Source: Luteimonas marina
GTDB lineage: Bacteria > Pseudomonadota > Gammaproteobacteria > Xanthomonadales > Xanthomonadaceae
Reading direction: 5' to 3'
DNA: 64,000 bases
NCBI RefSeq assembly: GCF_007859325.1
Contig: NZ_VOHK01000003.1
Coordinates: 62,001 to 126,000, forward strand
Shown: positions 43,490 through 52,141 of the stretch, one piece after another
Position numbering within the stretch: position 1 is the stretch's first letter
How the letters are laid out: each line of letters opens with the position of its first letter
The notes under the pieces: model-generated
The model's input: the letters and a program-made list of their open reading frames with translations, nothing else
Told to the model about the DNA's origin: nothing
Database searches by the model: none
Program-made: the position numbers and the translations under genes

Positions 43490-44572
43490 ATGGACTCCAT
43501 CACCCAGATCCTGCTCGGCGCCTCGGTCGCCGGCGCCGTCGTCCCTCCCGCGCATCGCCGCGCCGCCATGCTCGCCGGCGCCGCGCTCGGCACGCTGCCC
43601 GACCTCGACTCGTTCCCGATCCGGCTGTTCACCGACGACCCCGTGGCGCTGATGACCCTGCACCGCGGCTTCAGCCATTCGCTGTTCGTGCTGCCGCTGC
43701 TGGCATGGGCGATCTGGGCCTTCTACCGCTCGCGAGGCAGGCGTGTGGCCGAATCGCCGCGGCGCTGGTTCTGGGCGATCCAGCTGGCGCTGGTCACGCA
43801 TCCGCTGCTCGATGCCTTCACCGTCTACGGCACGCAGCTGCTGTGGCCGCTGGCGACGCCGCCGGTGATGTGGTCGAGCGTATTCATCATCGACCCGGGC
43901 TACACGCTCTGGCTGCTGCTGGGCGTCGCGGTCGCCGTCTTCGCCGGCCAGAAGCCGTTCGCGCAGCGGGCGCTGGTGGCCGGCCTCGCGCTGGGCACGG
44001 CCTATCTGGGCTGGTCGCTGGTCGCCAAGGCCATGGTCGAACGCGAAGCGGAGCGCTCGCTGGCCGCGCTCGGCCTGCAGGACGCGCCGCGCTTCTCGGT
44101 GCCGATGCCGTTCAACACCCTGCTGTGGCGGGTGGTGGCGATGACGCCGGAGGGCTTCGTCGAGGGCGAGCATTCGCTGGTCGCGGACGCGCGGCCGATC
44201 GCCTTCCGTCATCATCGGTCCGACACGGCCGCCCTGGGCGACGTCGTCGCCTATCCGGCCGTCGCCCGGCTGGCGTGGTTCAACCATGGCTTCATGAAGG
44301 CGCACGATCGCGACGGGCGACTGGTGCTCAGCGACCTGCGCATGGGCGCCGAGCCGGACTACAGCTTCAACGTCGCGGTGGCCGAGCGCGACGGGCGCGC
44401 CTGGCGCGAGATCCCGCCGGAACAGCTGTCCTGGCCCTGGGAAGCGCGGCGGCGCCTGCCGCAGATGTGGGACCGCATCTGGACCGAACCTGCATCGCCC
44501 TCCGTGCCGGCTGCCGCGGACACCGGCAGCGCGCCCGCGCCCGGGGAGCGCCCCTACGCCGGGAACCAGTAG
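43490..44572 (+). CDS. Inner-membrane metal-dependent hydrolase (YdjM/DUF457-like)
   Basis: 360 residues. The N-terminal MDSITQILLGASVAGAVVPPAHRRAAMLAGAALGTLPDLDSF and HRGFSHSLF carry the His/Asp residues of the PF04307 metal-binding group. LALVTHPLLDAFTVYGTQLLWPLATPPV adds the second His-Asp motif. Several hydrophobic segments follow, with a C-terminal soluble domain (GAEPDYSFNVAVAERDGRAW). E. coli YdjM is SOS-induced, but no LexA site is obvious here. The substrate is unknown. The stop overlaps the CdsA-like gene on the other strand by 19 bases, so the two converge. Confidence 0.85.
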   Translation: MDSITQILLGASVAGAVVPPAHRRAAMLAGAALGTLPDLDSFPIRLFTDDPVALMTLHRGFSHSLFVLPLLAWAIWAFYRSRGRRVAESPRRWFWAIQLALVTHPLLDAFTVYGTQLLWPLATPPVMWSSVFIIDPGYTLWLLLGVAVAVFAGQKPFAQRALVAGLALGTAYLGWSLVAKAMVEREAERSLAALGLQDAPRFSVPMPFNTLLWRVVAMTPEGFVEGEHSLVADARPIAFRHHRSDTAALGDVVAYPAVARLAWFNHGFMKAHDRDGRLVLSDLRMGAEPDYSFNVAVAERDGRAWREIPPEQLSWPWEARRRLPQMWDRIWTEPASPSVPAAADTGSAPAPGERPYAGNQ

Positions 44573-45495
44573 CGGGTCAGGTGGAAGAACACCGGCGCGG
44601 CGAACACCACCGAATCCATCCGGTCCATCATCCCACCGTGGCCTTCGATCATGCGCCCCCAGTCCTTGGCGCCGAGGCTGCGCTTGACCGCCGACAGCGC
44701 CAGCCCGCCGCAGACGCCGGCGACCACGATCACCGTCGCCATGCCCGCCGCCTGCAGCGGCGAGAACGGCGTCATCCACCACAGCGCGGTGCCGATGCCG
44801 ACCGCGGCGAGGCCGCCGCCGACCAGTCCCTCGACGGTCTTCGACGGGCTCACCGCCGGCGCCAGCTTGCGGCGCCCGAACAGCTTGCCGAACACGTACT
44901 GCATCACGTCGCTGATCTGCACCACCAGCATCAGGTAGAGCAGCAGCAACTGGCCCTGTCCGGGCGGCGCGTCCGGATGCAGGATCATCAGCGCCGGCGC
45001 GTGGCTGATGCAGTAGATCGCCACCATCGTGCCCCACTGGATTTTGGTGGTGCGTTCGAGGAAATCGGTGGTGTCGCCGCCGAACACCGCCAGTACCGGC
45101 AGCGACAGGAAGGCGTAGACCGGGATGAAGATCGCGAACAGGCCGTACCACTGGTCGAAGATCAGCCAGTACTGGATCGGGATCAGCAGGTAGAACGCCG
45201 CCACCAGCGGCAGGTGGTCGCCGGCGCGGGTCGGCGTGAGGGTGATGAACTCGCGCAGCGCGAAGAACGAGATGAAGGCGAACACCACCAGCGTCGCCAC
45301 CGGACCGATGGCGAAGCAGGCGCCGAGCACGGCGACCATGCCCCACCAGGCGCGCACGCGGGCGTTGAGGTTGCGCACCGTGTCGCCGCCGCCATCGGGC
45401 CCGCGCCGCGACAGCAGCCAGCCGACGAGCGAGGCCACCAGCAGCAGGGCGACGATGCCCGAGAACACGGCGATGATCTTCGCCTGCGGGTTCAT
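44554..45495 (-). CDS. CdsA-like phosphatidate cytidylyltransferase (YnbB-type)
   Basis: 313 residues, polytopic membrane enzyme. The signature VQISDVMQYVFGKLFGRRKLAPAVSPSKTVEGLVGG and DWGRMIEGHGGMMDRMDSVVFAAPV match CdsA, with conserved Asp and the SPSKT loop. It makes CDP-diacylglycerol (or a related CDP-lipid) from phosphatidate and CTP. It is the third gene of a three-gene minus-strand operon whose order (CDP-alcohol transferase, acyltransferase, CdsA-like) parallels E. coli ynbA/ynbC/ynbB. It is probably not the housekeeping CdsA. It overlaps the acyltransferase by 4 nt. Confidence 0.88.
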   Translation of the reverse strand: MNPQAKIIAVFSGIVALLLVASLVGWLLSRRGPDGGGDTVRNLNARVRAWWGMVAVLGACFAIGPVATLVVFAFISFFALREFITLTPTRAGDHLPLVAAFYLLIPIQYWLIFDQWYGLFAIFIPVYAFLSLPVLAVFGGDTTDFLERTTKIQWGTMVAIYCISHAPALMILHPDAPPGQGQLLLLYLMLVVQISDVMQYVFGKLFGRRKLAPAVSPSKTVEGLVGGGLAAVGIGTALWWMTPFSPLQAAGMATVIVVAGVCGGLALSAVKRSLGAKDWGRMIEGHGGMMDRMDSVVFAAPVFFHLTRYWFPA

Positions 45496-46103
45496 GCCAT
45501 CGCCTCCACCGCGCCGCGCGCGCGTTCGAGGAACGCCTCGCGCGATTCCCCGGTTTCCAGCGCCAGCGGCGCGCCGAAGTTGACGTTGCAGTACAGCGGC
45601 AGCGGCAGGGGCAGCAGCGCGCCCTTGGGCAGGCTGCGGTGCAGGGTGTCGAGGTAGACCGGCACCAGTTGCACTTGCGGGAACGCCTCCGCGAGCCGGA
45701 ACAGCCCGCTGCGGAAGCGCTGCGGCAGCCGCTCGCTGCTGCGCGTGCCTTCGGGGAACAGGATCAGCGAATCGCCCTGCTGCAGGGCCTCGCGCACCGG
45801 CTGCAGCGGGTCGGCGTCGGGCGTTTCGCGGTTGCGGTCGATCAGGATCGCGCGCAGCACGCGACCCGACAGCCAGCCGCGCAGGCCCGGCTTGTCCCAA
45901 TAGTCGCGCGCGGCCACCGGGCGCACGCGGGCGCGCTGCCGCGGCGTCAGCGCCGACCAGATCGCCACCGTGTCGAGGTGGCTGGTGTGGTTGGCGAAAT
46001 AGATGCACTGGCCCGATGGCGGTGCGATCCGCCACTGCGCGCGTGCGCCGACCAGGGTGCGGGTGATGCCGACCAGGGCGGCGGCGCCGAGCCGCGCGAT
46101 CAT
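45492..46103 (-). CDS. PlsC-like 1-acyl-glycerol-3-phosphate acyltransferase
   Basis: 203 residues. YFANHTSHLDTVAIW carries the H-x4-D catalytic motif (NHTSHLD), and LILFPEGTRSSE is the canonical FPEGTRS phosphate-binding motif. It has a single N-terminal hydrophobic region. It should acylate a lyso-phospholipid or similar acceptor. Start ATG 46103 overlaps the upstream gene by 4 nt, and its stop overlaps the CdsA-like gene by 4 nt. In E. coli YnbC the corresponding function is fused to a hydrolase; here only the acyltransferase part is present. Confidence 0.88.
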   Translation of the reverse strand: MIARLGAAALVGITRTLVGARAQWRIAPPSGQCIYFANHTSHLDTVAIWSALTPRQRARVRPVAARDYWDKPGLRGWLSGRVLRAILIDRNRETPDADPLQPVREALQQGDSLILFPEGTRSSERLPQRFRSGLFRLAEAFPQVQLVPVYLDTLHRSLPKGALLPLPLPLYCNVNFGAPLALETGESREAFLERARGAVEAMA

Positions 46104-46738
46104 GCGCCCGTCTCCAGCCGGGCCGCGATCGCGCGCAGGCGCGTCCCGCAGGTCAGCAGCGAACCGGCCGCGATCGCCAGCACCGCGACCACCAGCGCAT
46201 GGCGCGTTCCGCCGGCCATCGCCTCCAGCGGCGCGATCGCGCAGGCCAGCGTCATCAGCGCCATGCGGTGCTGCTTGGCCATCGGCCCGCGGAAATCCTG
46301 CGGCTGGCCGAGCGCGCCGCCGAGCGTGCGCAGGTACGCGGTCGCCGCCGCGAGCAGGGCGGCCAGCCATCCGGCCCACGGCAGGCCTGCCGCATGGCCG
46401 AGCGCGACCAGCAGCACGCTGTCGGCGACGCGGTCGGGCACTTCGTTGTACAGCGCGCCGGTCGGCGTCGACTGGCCACCCTCGACCGCGACCATGCCGT
46501 CGAACAGGTTGCACAGCAGCCGCAGCTGGATGCCGGTCGCGCACAGCCATGCGCCCCAGGGCGGCAGCCACAGCAGTGCGGCGGCGCCCGCGGCGGCAAA
46601 GAGGATGCTCAGCATCGAGATCGCGTTCGGCGTCAGCGGCGAACGCGCCAGCGCCGATGCGATCCTGCGGATGACGGCGTTGCCGCGTGCCCTGATCGGC
46701 CGGCGCGACGCGTCCGGCCCTTGTCCCTGCGATTCCAT
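46100..46738 (-). CDS. CDP-alcohol phosphatidyltransferase-like protein (YnbA-type) with altered motif
   Basis: 212 residues with five or six hydrophobic segments. The family motif is visible at residues 77-102 but deviates: N77 stands for the first Asp, D80-G81 is kept, V85 replaces the Arg of A-R, N98 replaces the third Asp, and D102 is kept. Ordinarily this motif binds CDP-alcohol and metal to attach a head group to CDP-diacylglycerol. The same substitutions may be normal in the YnbA-like group, so activity is not excluded. It is the first gene of the minus-strand operon with the acyltransferase and the CdsA-like gene. Confidence 0.8.
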   Translation of the reverse strand: MESQGQGPDASRRPIRARGNAVIRRIASALARSPLTPNAISMLSILFAAAGAAALLWLPPWGAWLCATGIQLRLLCNLFDGMVAVEGGQSTPTGALYNEVPDRVADSVLLVALGHAAGLPWAGWLAALLAAATAYLRTLGGALGQPQDFRGPMAKQHRMALMTLACAIAPLEAMAGGTRHALVVAVLAIAAGSLLTCGTRLRAIAARLETGA

Positions 46739-46821
46739 GCGCCCCTTCCCATCCCGGCCGGTGGTCGCCGGGTAGCGGCGATCTTGGTCGGCGCCGCGCG
46801 TGCTGGCAAGTCGGCGGGGGC

Positions 46822-47844
46822 TCAGGCCGCGACCGGCAGGTGCGGCGCCACGCCCGCGACCAGCGCGTCGAAGTAGTCGCGGGTCAGCTGCAGCTGCGCC
46901 TGTGCGGTCTGTGCGCGGTTGACCACGGCGAGGAACGCGCGCCGCTGTTCGAACGAGTGCTCGGGTCGGTCCTTCGCATACCAGCCCAGGTGCTTGCGCG
47001 CGATGCGCACGCCGGCCTGTTCGCCATGGAAGGAATGCAGCGCCTGCAGGTGGCCGAGCAGGATGTCGCGCACTTCGGCCAGCGAAGGCGGCGGCAGCGT
47101 CTGGCCGGTGGCGAGGAAGTGCGCGATCTCGCGGAAGATCCACGGACGCCCCTGTGCGGCGCGGCCGATCATCACCGCGTCGGCGTTGGTGTGGCGCAGC
47201 ACGTCGAGCGCCTTGCGCGGCGAGTCGATGTCGCCGTTGGCGACGACGGGGATGCGCAGGTCGGCCTTGATCGCGGCGATGGTGTCGTACTCGGCGGTGC
47301 CGGTGTACTGCTGGTCGCGGGTGCGGCCGTGCACGGCGAGCGCGGCGATGCCGCTGTCCTGCGCGATGCGGGCGATGGCGGGCGCGTTGCGGTGGTCCGC
47401 GTCCCAGCCGGTGCGGATCTTCAGAGTGACCGGCACCTCGACGGCCTTCACCACGGCTTCGAGGATGCGCGCGACCAGCGCCTCGTCCTGCATCAGCGCC
47501 GAACCCGCCCAGGCGTTGCAGACCTTCTTCGCGGGGCAACCCATGTTGATGTCGATGAGCTGGGCGCCGTGGTCGGCGTTGTGGCGCGCCGCGTCGGCCA
47601 TCACTTGCGGAATCGTGCCGGCGATCTGCACGCTGACCGGATCCGGCTCGCCGTCGTGGTCCATGCGCGTGCGCGACTTGCGCGTATTCCAGAAGCGCGG
47701 GTCGCTGGTGGTCATCTCCGACACCGCCAGCCCCGCGCCGAGCCGCTTGCACAGCTGCCGGAACGGCTTGTCGGTGACGCCCGCCATCGGGGCGAGGATC
47801 AGCCTGGGTTCGATGGCGTGGGGGCCGATGCGCATGGCGCGCAT
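46822..47844 (-). CDS. dusB: tRNA-dihydrouridine synthase B
   Basis: 340 residues. LILAPMAGVTDKPFR is the FMN-binding start. IDINMGCPAKKVCNAWAGSALMQ holds the catalytic Cys, and TLKIRTGWD, LAVHGRTRDQQYTGTAEYD, VVANGDI and IGRAAQGRPWIFREI are FMN phosphate and substrate contacts. It reduces uridine in the tRNA D-loop with NADPH. Many proteobacteria place dusB before fis; here fis is not the neighbour, and a YegP-like gene lies upstream instead. ATG 47844 or the second Met (47835) may be the real start. Confidence 0.95.
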   Translation of the reverse strand: MRAMRIGPHAIEPRLILAPMAGVTDKPFRQLCKRLGAGLAVSEMTTSDPRFWNTRKSRTRMDHDGEPDPVSVQIAGTIPQVMADAARHNADHGAQLIDINMGCPAKKVCNAWAGSALMQDEALVARILEAVVKAVEVPVTLKIRTGWDADHRNAPAIARIAQDSGIAALAVHGRTRDQQYTGTAEYDTIAAIKADLRIPVVANGDIDSPRKALDVLRHTNADAVMIGRAAQGRPWIFREIAHFLATGQTLPPPSLAEVRDILLGHLQALHSFHGEQAGVRIARKHLGWYAKDRPEHSFEQRRAFLAVVNRAQTAQAQLQLTRDYFDALVAGVAPHLPVAA

Positions 47845-47907
47845 TCTACCGGCCGGATGCGCCGAAGGCCCGGGGAACCGGGCTTTCGACGGGTGTCGCG
47901 GTGTCGC

Positions 47908-48243
47908 TCAGGCGCTCAGGTCGACCAGTTCCGCGTCCGGCGCGTTGCTCTTGACCGAGGCGATGCCGTTGTCGCGCGCGGCCGCGCCCGAATACATCTC
48001 GCTGTGGCCGATGACCTGGCCATTGCTGGCCTTGAGGTTGAAGTACGGGCTGCCGTCCTTCGCGGTCAGTCGGTCGAAGTTGGCGTCGTCCTGGCTGTGC
48101 TTGCGCACGGACTCCACGCCGTTCAATGCCGAAGCCTTGGCCTGGTAGCCCTCGCTGGTCAGGATGACCTGGCCGTTGCCGGCCTTGAGGTTGAACTGGA
48201 ACTCGCCGTTCTTGCGGGTGCTGATCTCGAACTTGCCTGCCAT
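47908..48243 (-). CDS. YegP-like protein with two DUF1508 repeats
   Basis: 111 residues from ATG 48243 (MAGKFEISTRKNGEFQFNLKAGNGQVI). Two tandem repeats of about 50 residues share the K/RxGxxxFNLKAxNGQVI and SEGYxxxAxAxNGIxSV pattern, the first at 1-55, the second at 56-111. This is the UPF0339/YegP architecture. The protein is small and soluble. No function is established, although members are often stress-associated. Confidence 0.9.
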   Translation of the reverse strand: MAGKFEISTRKNGEFQFNLKAGNGQVILTSEGYQAKASALNGVESVRKHSQDDANFDRLTAKDGSPYFNLKASNGQVIGHSEMYSGAAARDNGIASVKSNAPDAELVDLSA

Positions 48244-48316
48244 CTGGTTGCTCCACTCCCCGGGGACATGCGCCGCTTGGCGCGTCAACGGTAGCCTCTG
48301 GATCGTTACATGCCGG

Positions 48317-49285
48317 TTAACCGCCGCCGATCGGCCCGCCGCCGACGGGCAAGCGCGGCATCGCCGCCGCCGCGCCGGCGTGTTCGGTCGACAGCGCGGC
48401 GTAGTGCGCGGCGAAGCGCACGTGGTCGGCGAAGACGCGATCGGAGACCGTCGCCAGCGAGGTGGCGAGCGCGCCGTTGAAGGCGTCGCCGGCGCCGGTG
48501 GTGTCGACGGTGGCGACTTCGTAGGCCGGCACCCGGTAGTGGGGCAGGTCGTCGCCGCGGCACTTGTCCTCGCGGTGCGAGACGAACGCGCCGGCCTCGC
48601 CGAGCGTGACCACCACGGTGCCGCGCGGCAGCAGGGTCCGGCACAGGCGGTGCAGGCGCGCGTCCTCGAATGCCGCGACCTCGGCGGCGTCGATGCGTTC
48701 GCCGGTGTGCCGCGCCAGCAGCGCGGCGAATTCGGTTTCGTTCGGGGTCAGGATGTCGGCGACTGCGAGCAGTTCGCGCGAACTCTCCGCGTTCGCCGGC
48801 GCGGGATTGAGGATCGTCCTGATGCCGGCCGCGCGCGCCAGGCGCATCGCCTCGAGCACGCTGTCGACCGGCGATTCCAGCTGCGCCAGCACGATCCGTG
48901 CGCCGACGATGGCGTCGGCCTGCTGCGCGACGAACTCCGCGGTCAACGCCGCATTGGCGCCCGGGCCGATGACGATGCTGTTGCGTCCGCCGGCGTCGAC
49001 GTGGATGCCCGCGGTGCCGGTCGGTTCCTCGCTGGCGCCGGGCCGCAGGTCGATGCCGTCCGTGGCCGCGAGCGTGCGCGCCAGCCGTCCGCCGGCGTCC
49101 TGGCCCAGCGCGCAGACGAACACGGTCTCCGCACCGGTGCGCGCGCAGGCGGTGGCCTGGTTGAAGCCCTTGCCGCCGGGACCGGTGAGGTAGCGCCCGA
49201 TCCGCGTTTCGCCGGCGCGCGGCAGTGCGTCGCACTGCCAGACGTGGTCGACATTGAACGATCCGACGACGACGACGCGCGGCAT
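48317..49285 (-). CDS. rbsK: Ribokinase (PfkB family)
   Basis: 322 residues. GSFNVDHVW, GPGGKGFNQATACARTG and the C-terminal VATVDTTGAGDAFNGALA with the catalytic base Asp match ribokinase. The NPAPAN and LTPNETEFAAL segments are typical. It phosphorylates D-ribose with ATP at C5. It follows the nucleoside transporter by 16 bases on the same strand, which fits a nucleoside-salvage unit in which imported nucleosides are cleaved and the ribose is phosphorylated. No nucleosidase is seen in this window. Confidence 0.93.
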   Translation of the reverse strand: MPRVVVVGSFNVDHVWQCDALPRAGETRIGRYLTGPGGKGFNQATACARTGAETVFVCALGQDAGGRLARTLAATDGIDLRPGASEEPTGTAGIHVDAGGRNSIVIGPGANAALTAEFVAQQADAIVGARIVLAQLESPVDSVLEAMRLARAAGIRTILNPAPANAESSRELLAVADILTPNETEFAALLARHTGERIDAAEVAAFEDARLHRLCRTLLPRGTVVVTLGEAGAFVSHREDKCRGDDLPHYRVPAYEVATVDTTGAGDAFNGALATSLATVSDRVFADHVRFAAHYAALSTEHAGAAAAMPRLPVGGGPIGGG

Positions 49286-49301
49286 GCTCGCTGGCTCCGG
49301 C

Positions 49302-50600
49302 TCAGCCGCCCAGGTTGGTCAGCACGCCGGCGATGGTCGCCGTCATCAGCGTGGCGACGGTGCCGCCGAGCACGGCGCGCAGACCGAAGCGGGCGAGGTC
49401 CTGGCGGCGCTCTGGCGCGAGGCCGCCGATGCCGCCGATCTGGATCGCGATCGAGCTGAAGTTGGCGAAGCCGCACAGCGCGTAGGTCGCGATCAGGCGG
49501 CCCTGGTCGGTGAGCGCCACGCCCTCGACGCGGCCGTTGACGATGTCGGCCAGCTGCAGGTAGGCGACGAACTCGTTGATGACCACCTTCTGCCCGATCA
49601 GCGAGCCGACCGTGCCCGCGTCCTGCCACGGCACGCCGATCAGCCACGCGATCGGCGCCAGCACCCAGCCGAAGATCGCGGACAGGTCGAGCGGCTTGCC
49701 GATCGCGGCCTGCAGTCCGGTGACTTCGCCGATCCAGGTGAGCGGCGCGTTGATCATCGCGATCAGGGCGATGAAGGCCAGCAGCATCGCGCCGATGTTC
49801 AGCGCCAGACGCAGGCCGTCGCCGGCGCCGGCCGCGGCCGCGTCGATGACGTTGCTGGTGGTCTTCTCGACCTCCATCTTCACCGTGCCGCGGGTCAGCG
49901 GCTCGCCGACCTCGGGGATCAGGATCTTGGCGATCACCAGGGTCGCCGGCGCGGCCATGATCGAGGCCGCGAGCAGGTGCTTGGCGTAGAAGGCCTGCTG
50001 CTCGGGATCGCCGCCGCCGAGCATGCCGACGTAGGCGGCGAGCACGCCGCCGGCGATGTGCGCCATGCCGCCGATCATCATCGTGATCAGCTCCGATTCG
50101 GTCATCTTCGAGATGTAGGGGCGCACCGTCAGCGGCGCCTCGGTCTGGCCGATGAAGACGCTGGCGCAGACGCTGGTGGTCTCGGCGCCGGACACGCGCA
50201 TCACCTTGGTGATCGCCCAGGCCATCGCACGCACCACCGCCTGCATCACGTTGAGGTGGTAGAGCACGCTCATCAGCGCGGCGAAGAAGATGATCGTCGG
50301 CAGCACCTGGAAGGCGAAGATGAAGCCGTAGGTCTCGGTGTCCATCAGGCTGCCGAAGATGAAGGTCGAGCCGGCGTTGACGAAGCCGAGGATCTTCACG
50401 AAGCCGTGGCCGAGCCAGTCGAACACGTCGCGGCCGCCCGGCACCAGCAGCACCAGCGCGGCGAAGCCGATCTGCAGGGCGATGCCGGTGGCGACCAGGG
50501 TCCAGTCGACGCGCCGCTTGTTGTTGGAGAACAGCCAGGTCAGGCCGATCAGGACCGCGAGCCCGAACGCGCCGAAACCGACCCCCAGTACTGCTTCCAT
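49302..50600 (-). CDS. nupC: Concentrative nucleoside transporter NupC-like
   Basis: 432 residues from ATG 50600. LVLLVPGGRDVFDWLGHG, IFAFQVLPTIIFFAALMSVLYHLNVMQ, GAETTSVCASVFIGQTEAPL and NEFVAYLQLADI match the CNT family transport core. It should import nucleosides with H+ or Na+ across the inner membrane. The upstream in-frame extension is Arg-rich and runs into the palindromic repeats, so it is rejected. It is the first gene of the nupC-rbsK pair. Confidence 0.93.
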   Translation of the reverse strand: MEAVLGVGFGAFGLAVLIGLTWLFSNNKRRVDWTLVATGIALQIGFAALVLLVPGGRDVFDWLGHGFVKILGFVNAGSTFIFGSLMDTETYGFIFAFQVLPTIIFFAALMSVLYHLNVMQAVVRAMAWAITKVMRVSGAETTSVCASVFIGQTEAPLTVRPYISKMTESELITMMIGGMAHIAGGVLAAYVGMLGGGDPEQQAFYAKHLLAASIMAAPATLVIAKILIPEVGEPLTRGTVKMEVEKTTSNVIDAAAAGAGDGLRLALNIGAMLLAFIALIAMINAPLTWIGEVTGLQAAIGKPLDLSAIFGWVLAPIAWLIGVPWQDAGTVGSLIGQKVVINEFVAYLQLADIVNGRVEGVALTDQGRLIATYALCGFANFSSIAIQIGGIGGLAPERRQDLARFGLRAVLGGTVATLMTATIAGVLTNLGG

Positions 50601-50733
50601 CTGTTCCCGACCCGGCGATGACTGACGCGGCAGCCTAGTGCAGCGGGCAGCCCGCGGCAACCGCCGGGAGCGGCCGGAGCGGGCCCCGTGGCTTCGGTTC
50701 GCGACCGCCCCCCCCACCTTGTCATCCCCAACC

Positions 50734-50854
50734 TTGTCATTTCGACCGAAGCGAGAAATCTCCATCCGGGCGCCGCCTGCGCCCGGAGATTTCTCCCTTC
50801 GGTCGAAATGACAGCATTGGGGCGGGAGATTTCTCCCTTCGGTCGAAATGACAG
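50734..50854. repeat. Palindromic repeat, TGTCATTTCGACCG family, with duplicated right arm
   Basis: The left arm is 50734-50763, and two right arms (50785-50814, 50824-50854) are almost identical to each other. Between left and first right arm lies CCGGGCG-CCGCCTG-CGCCCGG, a further hairpin. It lies between nupC (divergent side) and the GGDEF gene end, in the 298-bp gap. Confidence 0.85.
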
Positions 50855-50898
50855 GAAGACGACATGACAGGGAGAAGGCACGGCCCCGCCGACAGCCC

Positions 50899-52026
50899 CT
50901 AGACGTCGCGCGCGATCACCCGGTTGCGCCCGCTGCGCTTGGCTTCCTGCACCCGGCGGTCGGCGCTGCCGAGCAGGGAAGAGGCCGTGGCGCCGTCCTG
51001 CGGGAACGCCGCCAGGCCCGCGCTGAAGGCCAGCGTGACCGGGTCGATGCCCCGGTCCGGGTGGAATGGCCGCTCCGAGAGCGTGCGGCGGTAGCGGTCG
51101 ATCCGCTCCCAGGCGCTGCCGATCGGGCAGTGCAGCACCAGCACGAACTCCTGCCCGCCGATGCGCGCCAGGTGCTCGTCGTCGCCGAGCATGCCGCGCA
51201 GGTGTTCGGCCACGTGGCGGATCGCGCGGTCGCCGCCGATATGGCCGATTTCCTCGTAGACGCGCTTGAAATGGTCGATGTCGACCAGGCCGATGCTCAG
51301 CGAGCAGCCGTCGCGGCGCGCGGCCTCGAACATGCGCGGCAGGCGCTGCAGCAGCCAGGCGCGGTTGGGCGCGCCGGTCAGCCCGTCGCGGCCGGACATC
51401 TCGATCAGGCGCTGCATGCGGTAGACGATGGTGCTGGTGAGCAGCGTCATCATCAGCAGCAGGACCAGGCGCTCGGCCTGCCCGCCGAGGCTGACCGTGC
51501 CGTAGTCGATCGACAGCAGCGGCCGCGGCGCCACCGCCAGCACCGCGGCGACCAGCAGCGCGTACTGGACGATGGCGAGGCTGCCCACGTACAGCGTCAG
51601 CCGGCCGTCGTTGCGCAACGCGGTCATCGCGATCGCGAGCAGGTAGAAGCACCACACGATCATGCTGTTGAGGCCGGACGCGGGATCGTCCAGCGCGAGC
51701 AGCACCAGCACCCCGCTGGTGGCGGTGATGTCCCAGGTGCCGGTGGCGTAGGGCAGCCAGTGGTGGCGGCGGTGGTTGCGCGCGAGCGCGAGCCAGATCT
51801 GCGCCATGACGTTGACGAACACGGCGACGCCGAGCCCGACCAGCGTCTGCGCGGTGTCCACCCCGCCCAGGCCCGCGACCAGCGGCAGCGCCAGCACCAG
51901 CAGCGACAGCAGCGCGCGTACCTTCGCGACCAGCAGCTCGCCGCCGGCGCCGAGTTCGAGCATGACCTCGTCGGGCCGCCCGAACAGGGTGGCGAGCACG
52001 CGCTTGAGGGAAGAGGGTTCCTGCAT
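50899..52026 (-). CDS. GGDEF-like membrane protein with degenerate active site
   Basis: 375 residues from ATG 52026. Residues 35-205 hold about six hydrophobic helices. The GGDEF domain begins at GRDGLTGAPNRAW; LVDIDHFKRVYEEIGHIGGD shows Asn/Asp of the substrate loop replaced by Tyr-Glu, and the signature is GGQEF (residues 290-294) where the middle residue should be Asp or Glu. The missing catalytic acid suggests it is not an active cyclase. It may instead bind GTP or c-di-GMP as a receptor or be a degenerate regulator. The gene diverges from the aldo/keto reductase. Confidence 0.87.
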   Translation of the reverse strand: MQEPSSLKRVLATLFGRPDEVMLELGAGGELLVAKVRALLSLLVLALPLVAGLGGVDTAQTLVGLGVAVFVNVMAQIWLALARNHRRHHWLPYATGTWDITATSGVLVLLALDDPASGLNSMIVWCFYLLAIAMTALRNDGRLTLYVGSLAIVQYALLVAAVLAVAPRPLLSIDYGTVSLGGQAERLVLLLMMTLLTSTIVYRMQRLIEMSGRDGLTGAPNRAWLLQRLPRMFEAARRDGCSLSIGLVDIDHFKRVYEEIGHIGGDRAIRHVAEHLRGMLGDDEHLARIGGQEFVLVLHCPIGSAWERIDRYRRTLSERPFHPDRGIDPVTLAFSAGLAAFPQDGATASSLLGSADRRVQEAKRSGRNRVIARDV

Positions 52027-52141
52027 TGCGCTGGAAGGCCGGTCGACGGACTGCGGCGAGGATACCGCGCGCCCGCTTGCGCATGCGCCCGGCGATGCGC
52101 CTCGCATAGACTGTCCGCGGACACCGCAAGCGGAGACGACC

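Noticed and set aside
43490..44572. LexA/SOS control of the YdjM-like gene
   Set aside because: E. coli ydjM is LexA-regulated, but no CTG-N10-CAG box was found in the gap before this gene.
46100..47752. Fusion of the CDP-alcohol transferase-like protein with dusB-antisense upstream sequence
   Set aside because: The upstream part is the out-of-frame shadow of dusB; the family start and size fit ATG 46738.
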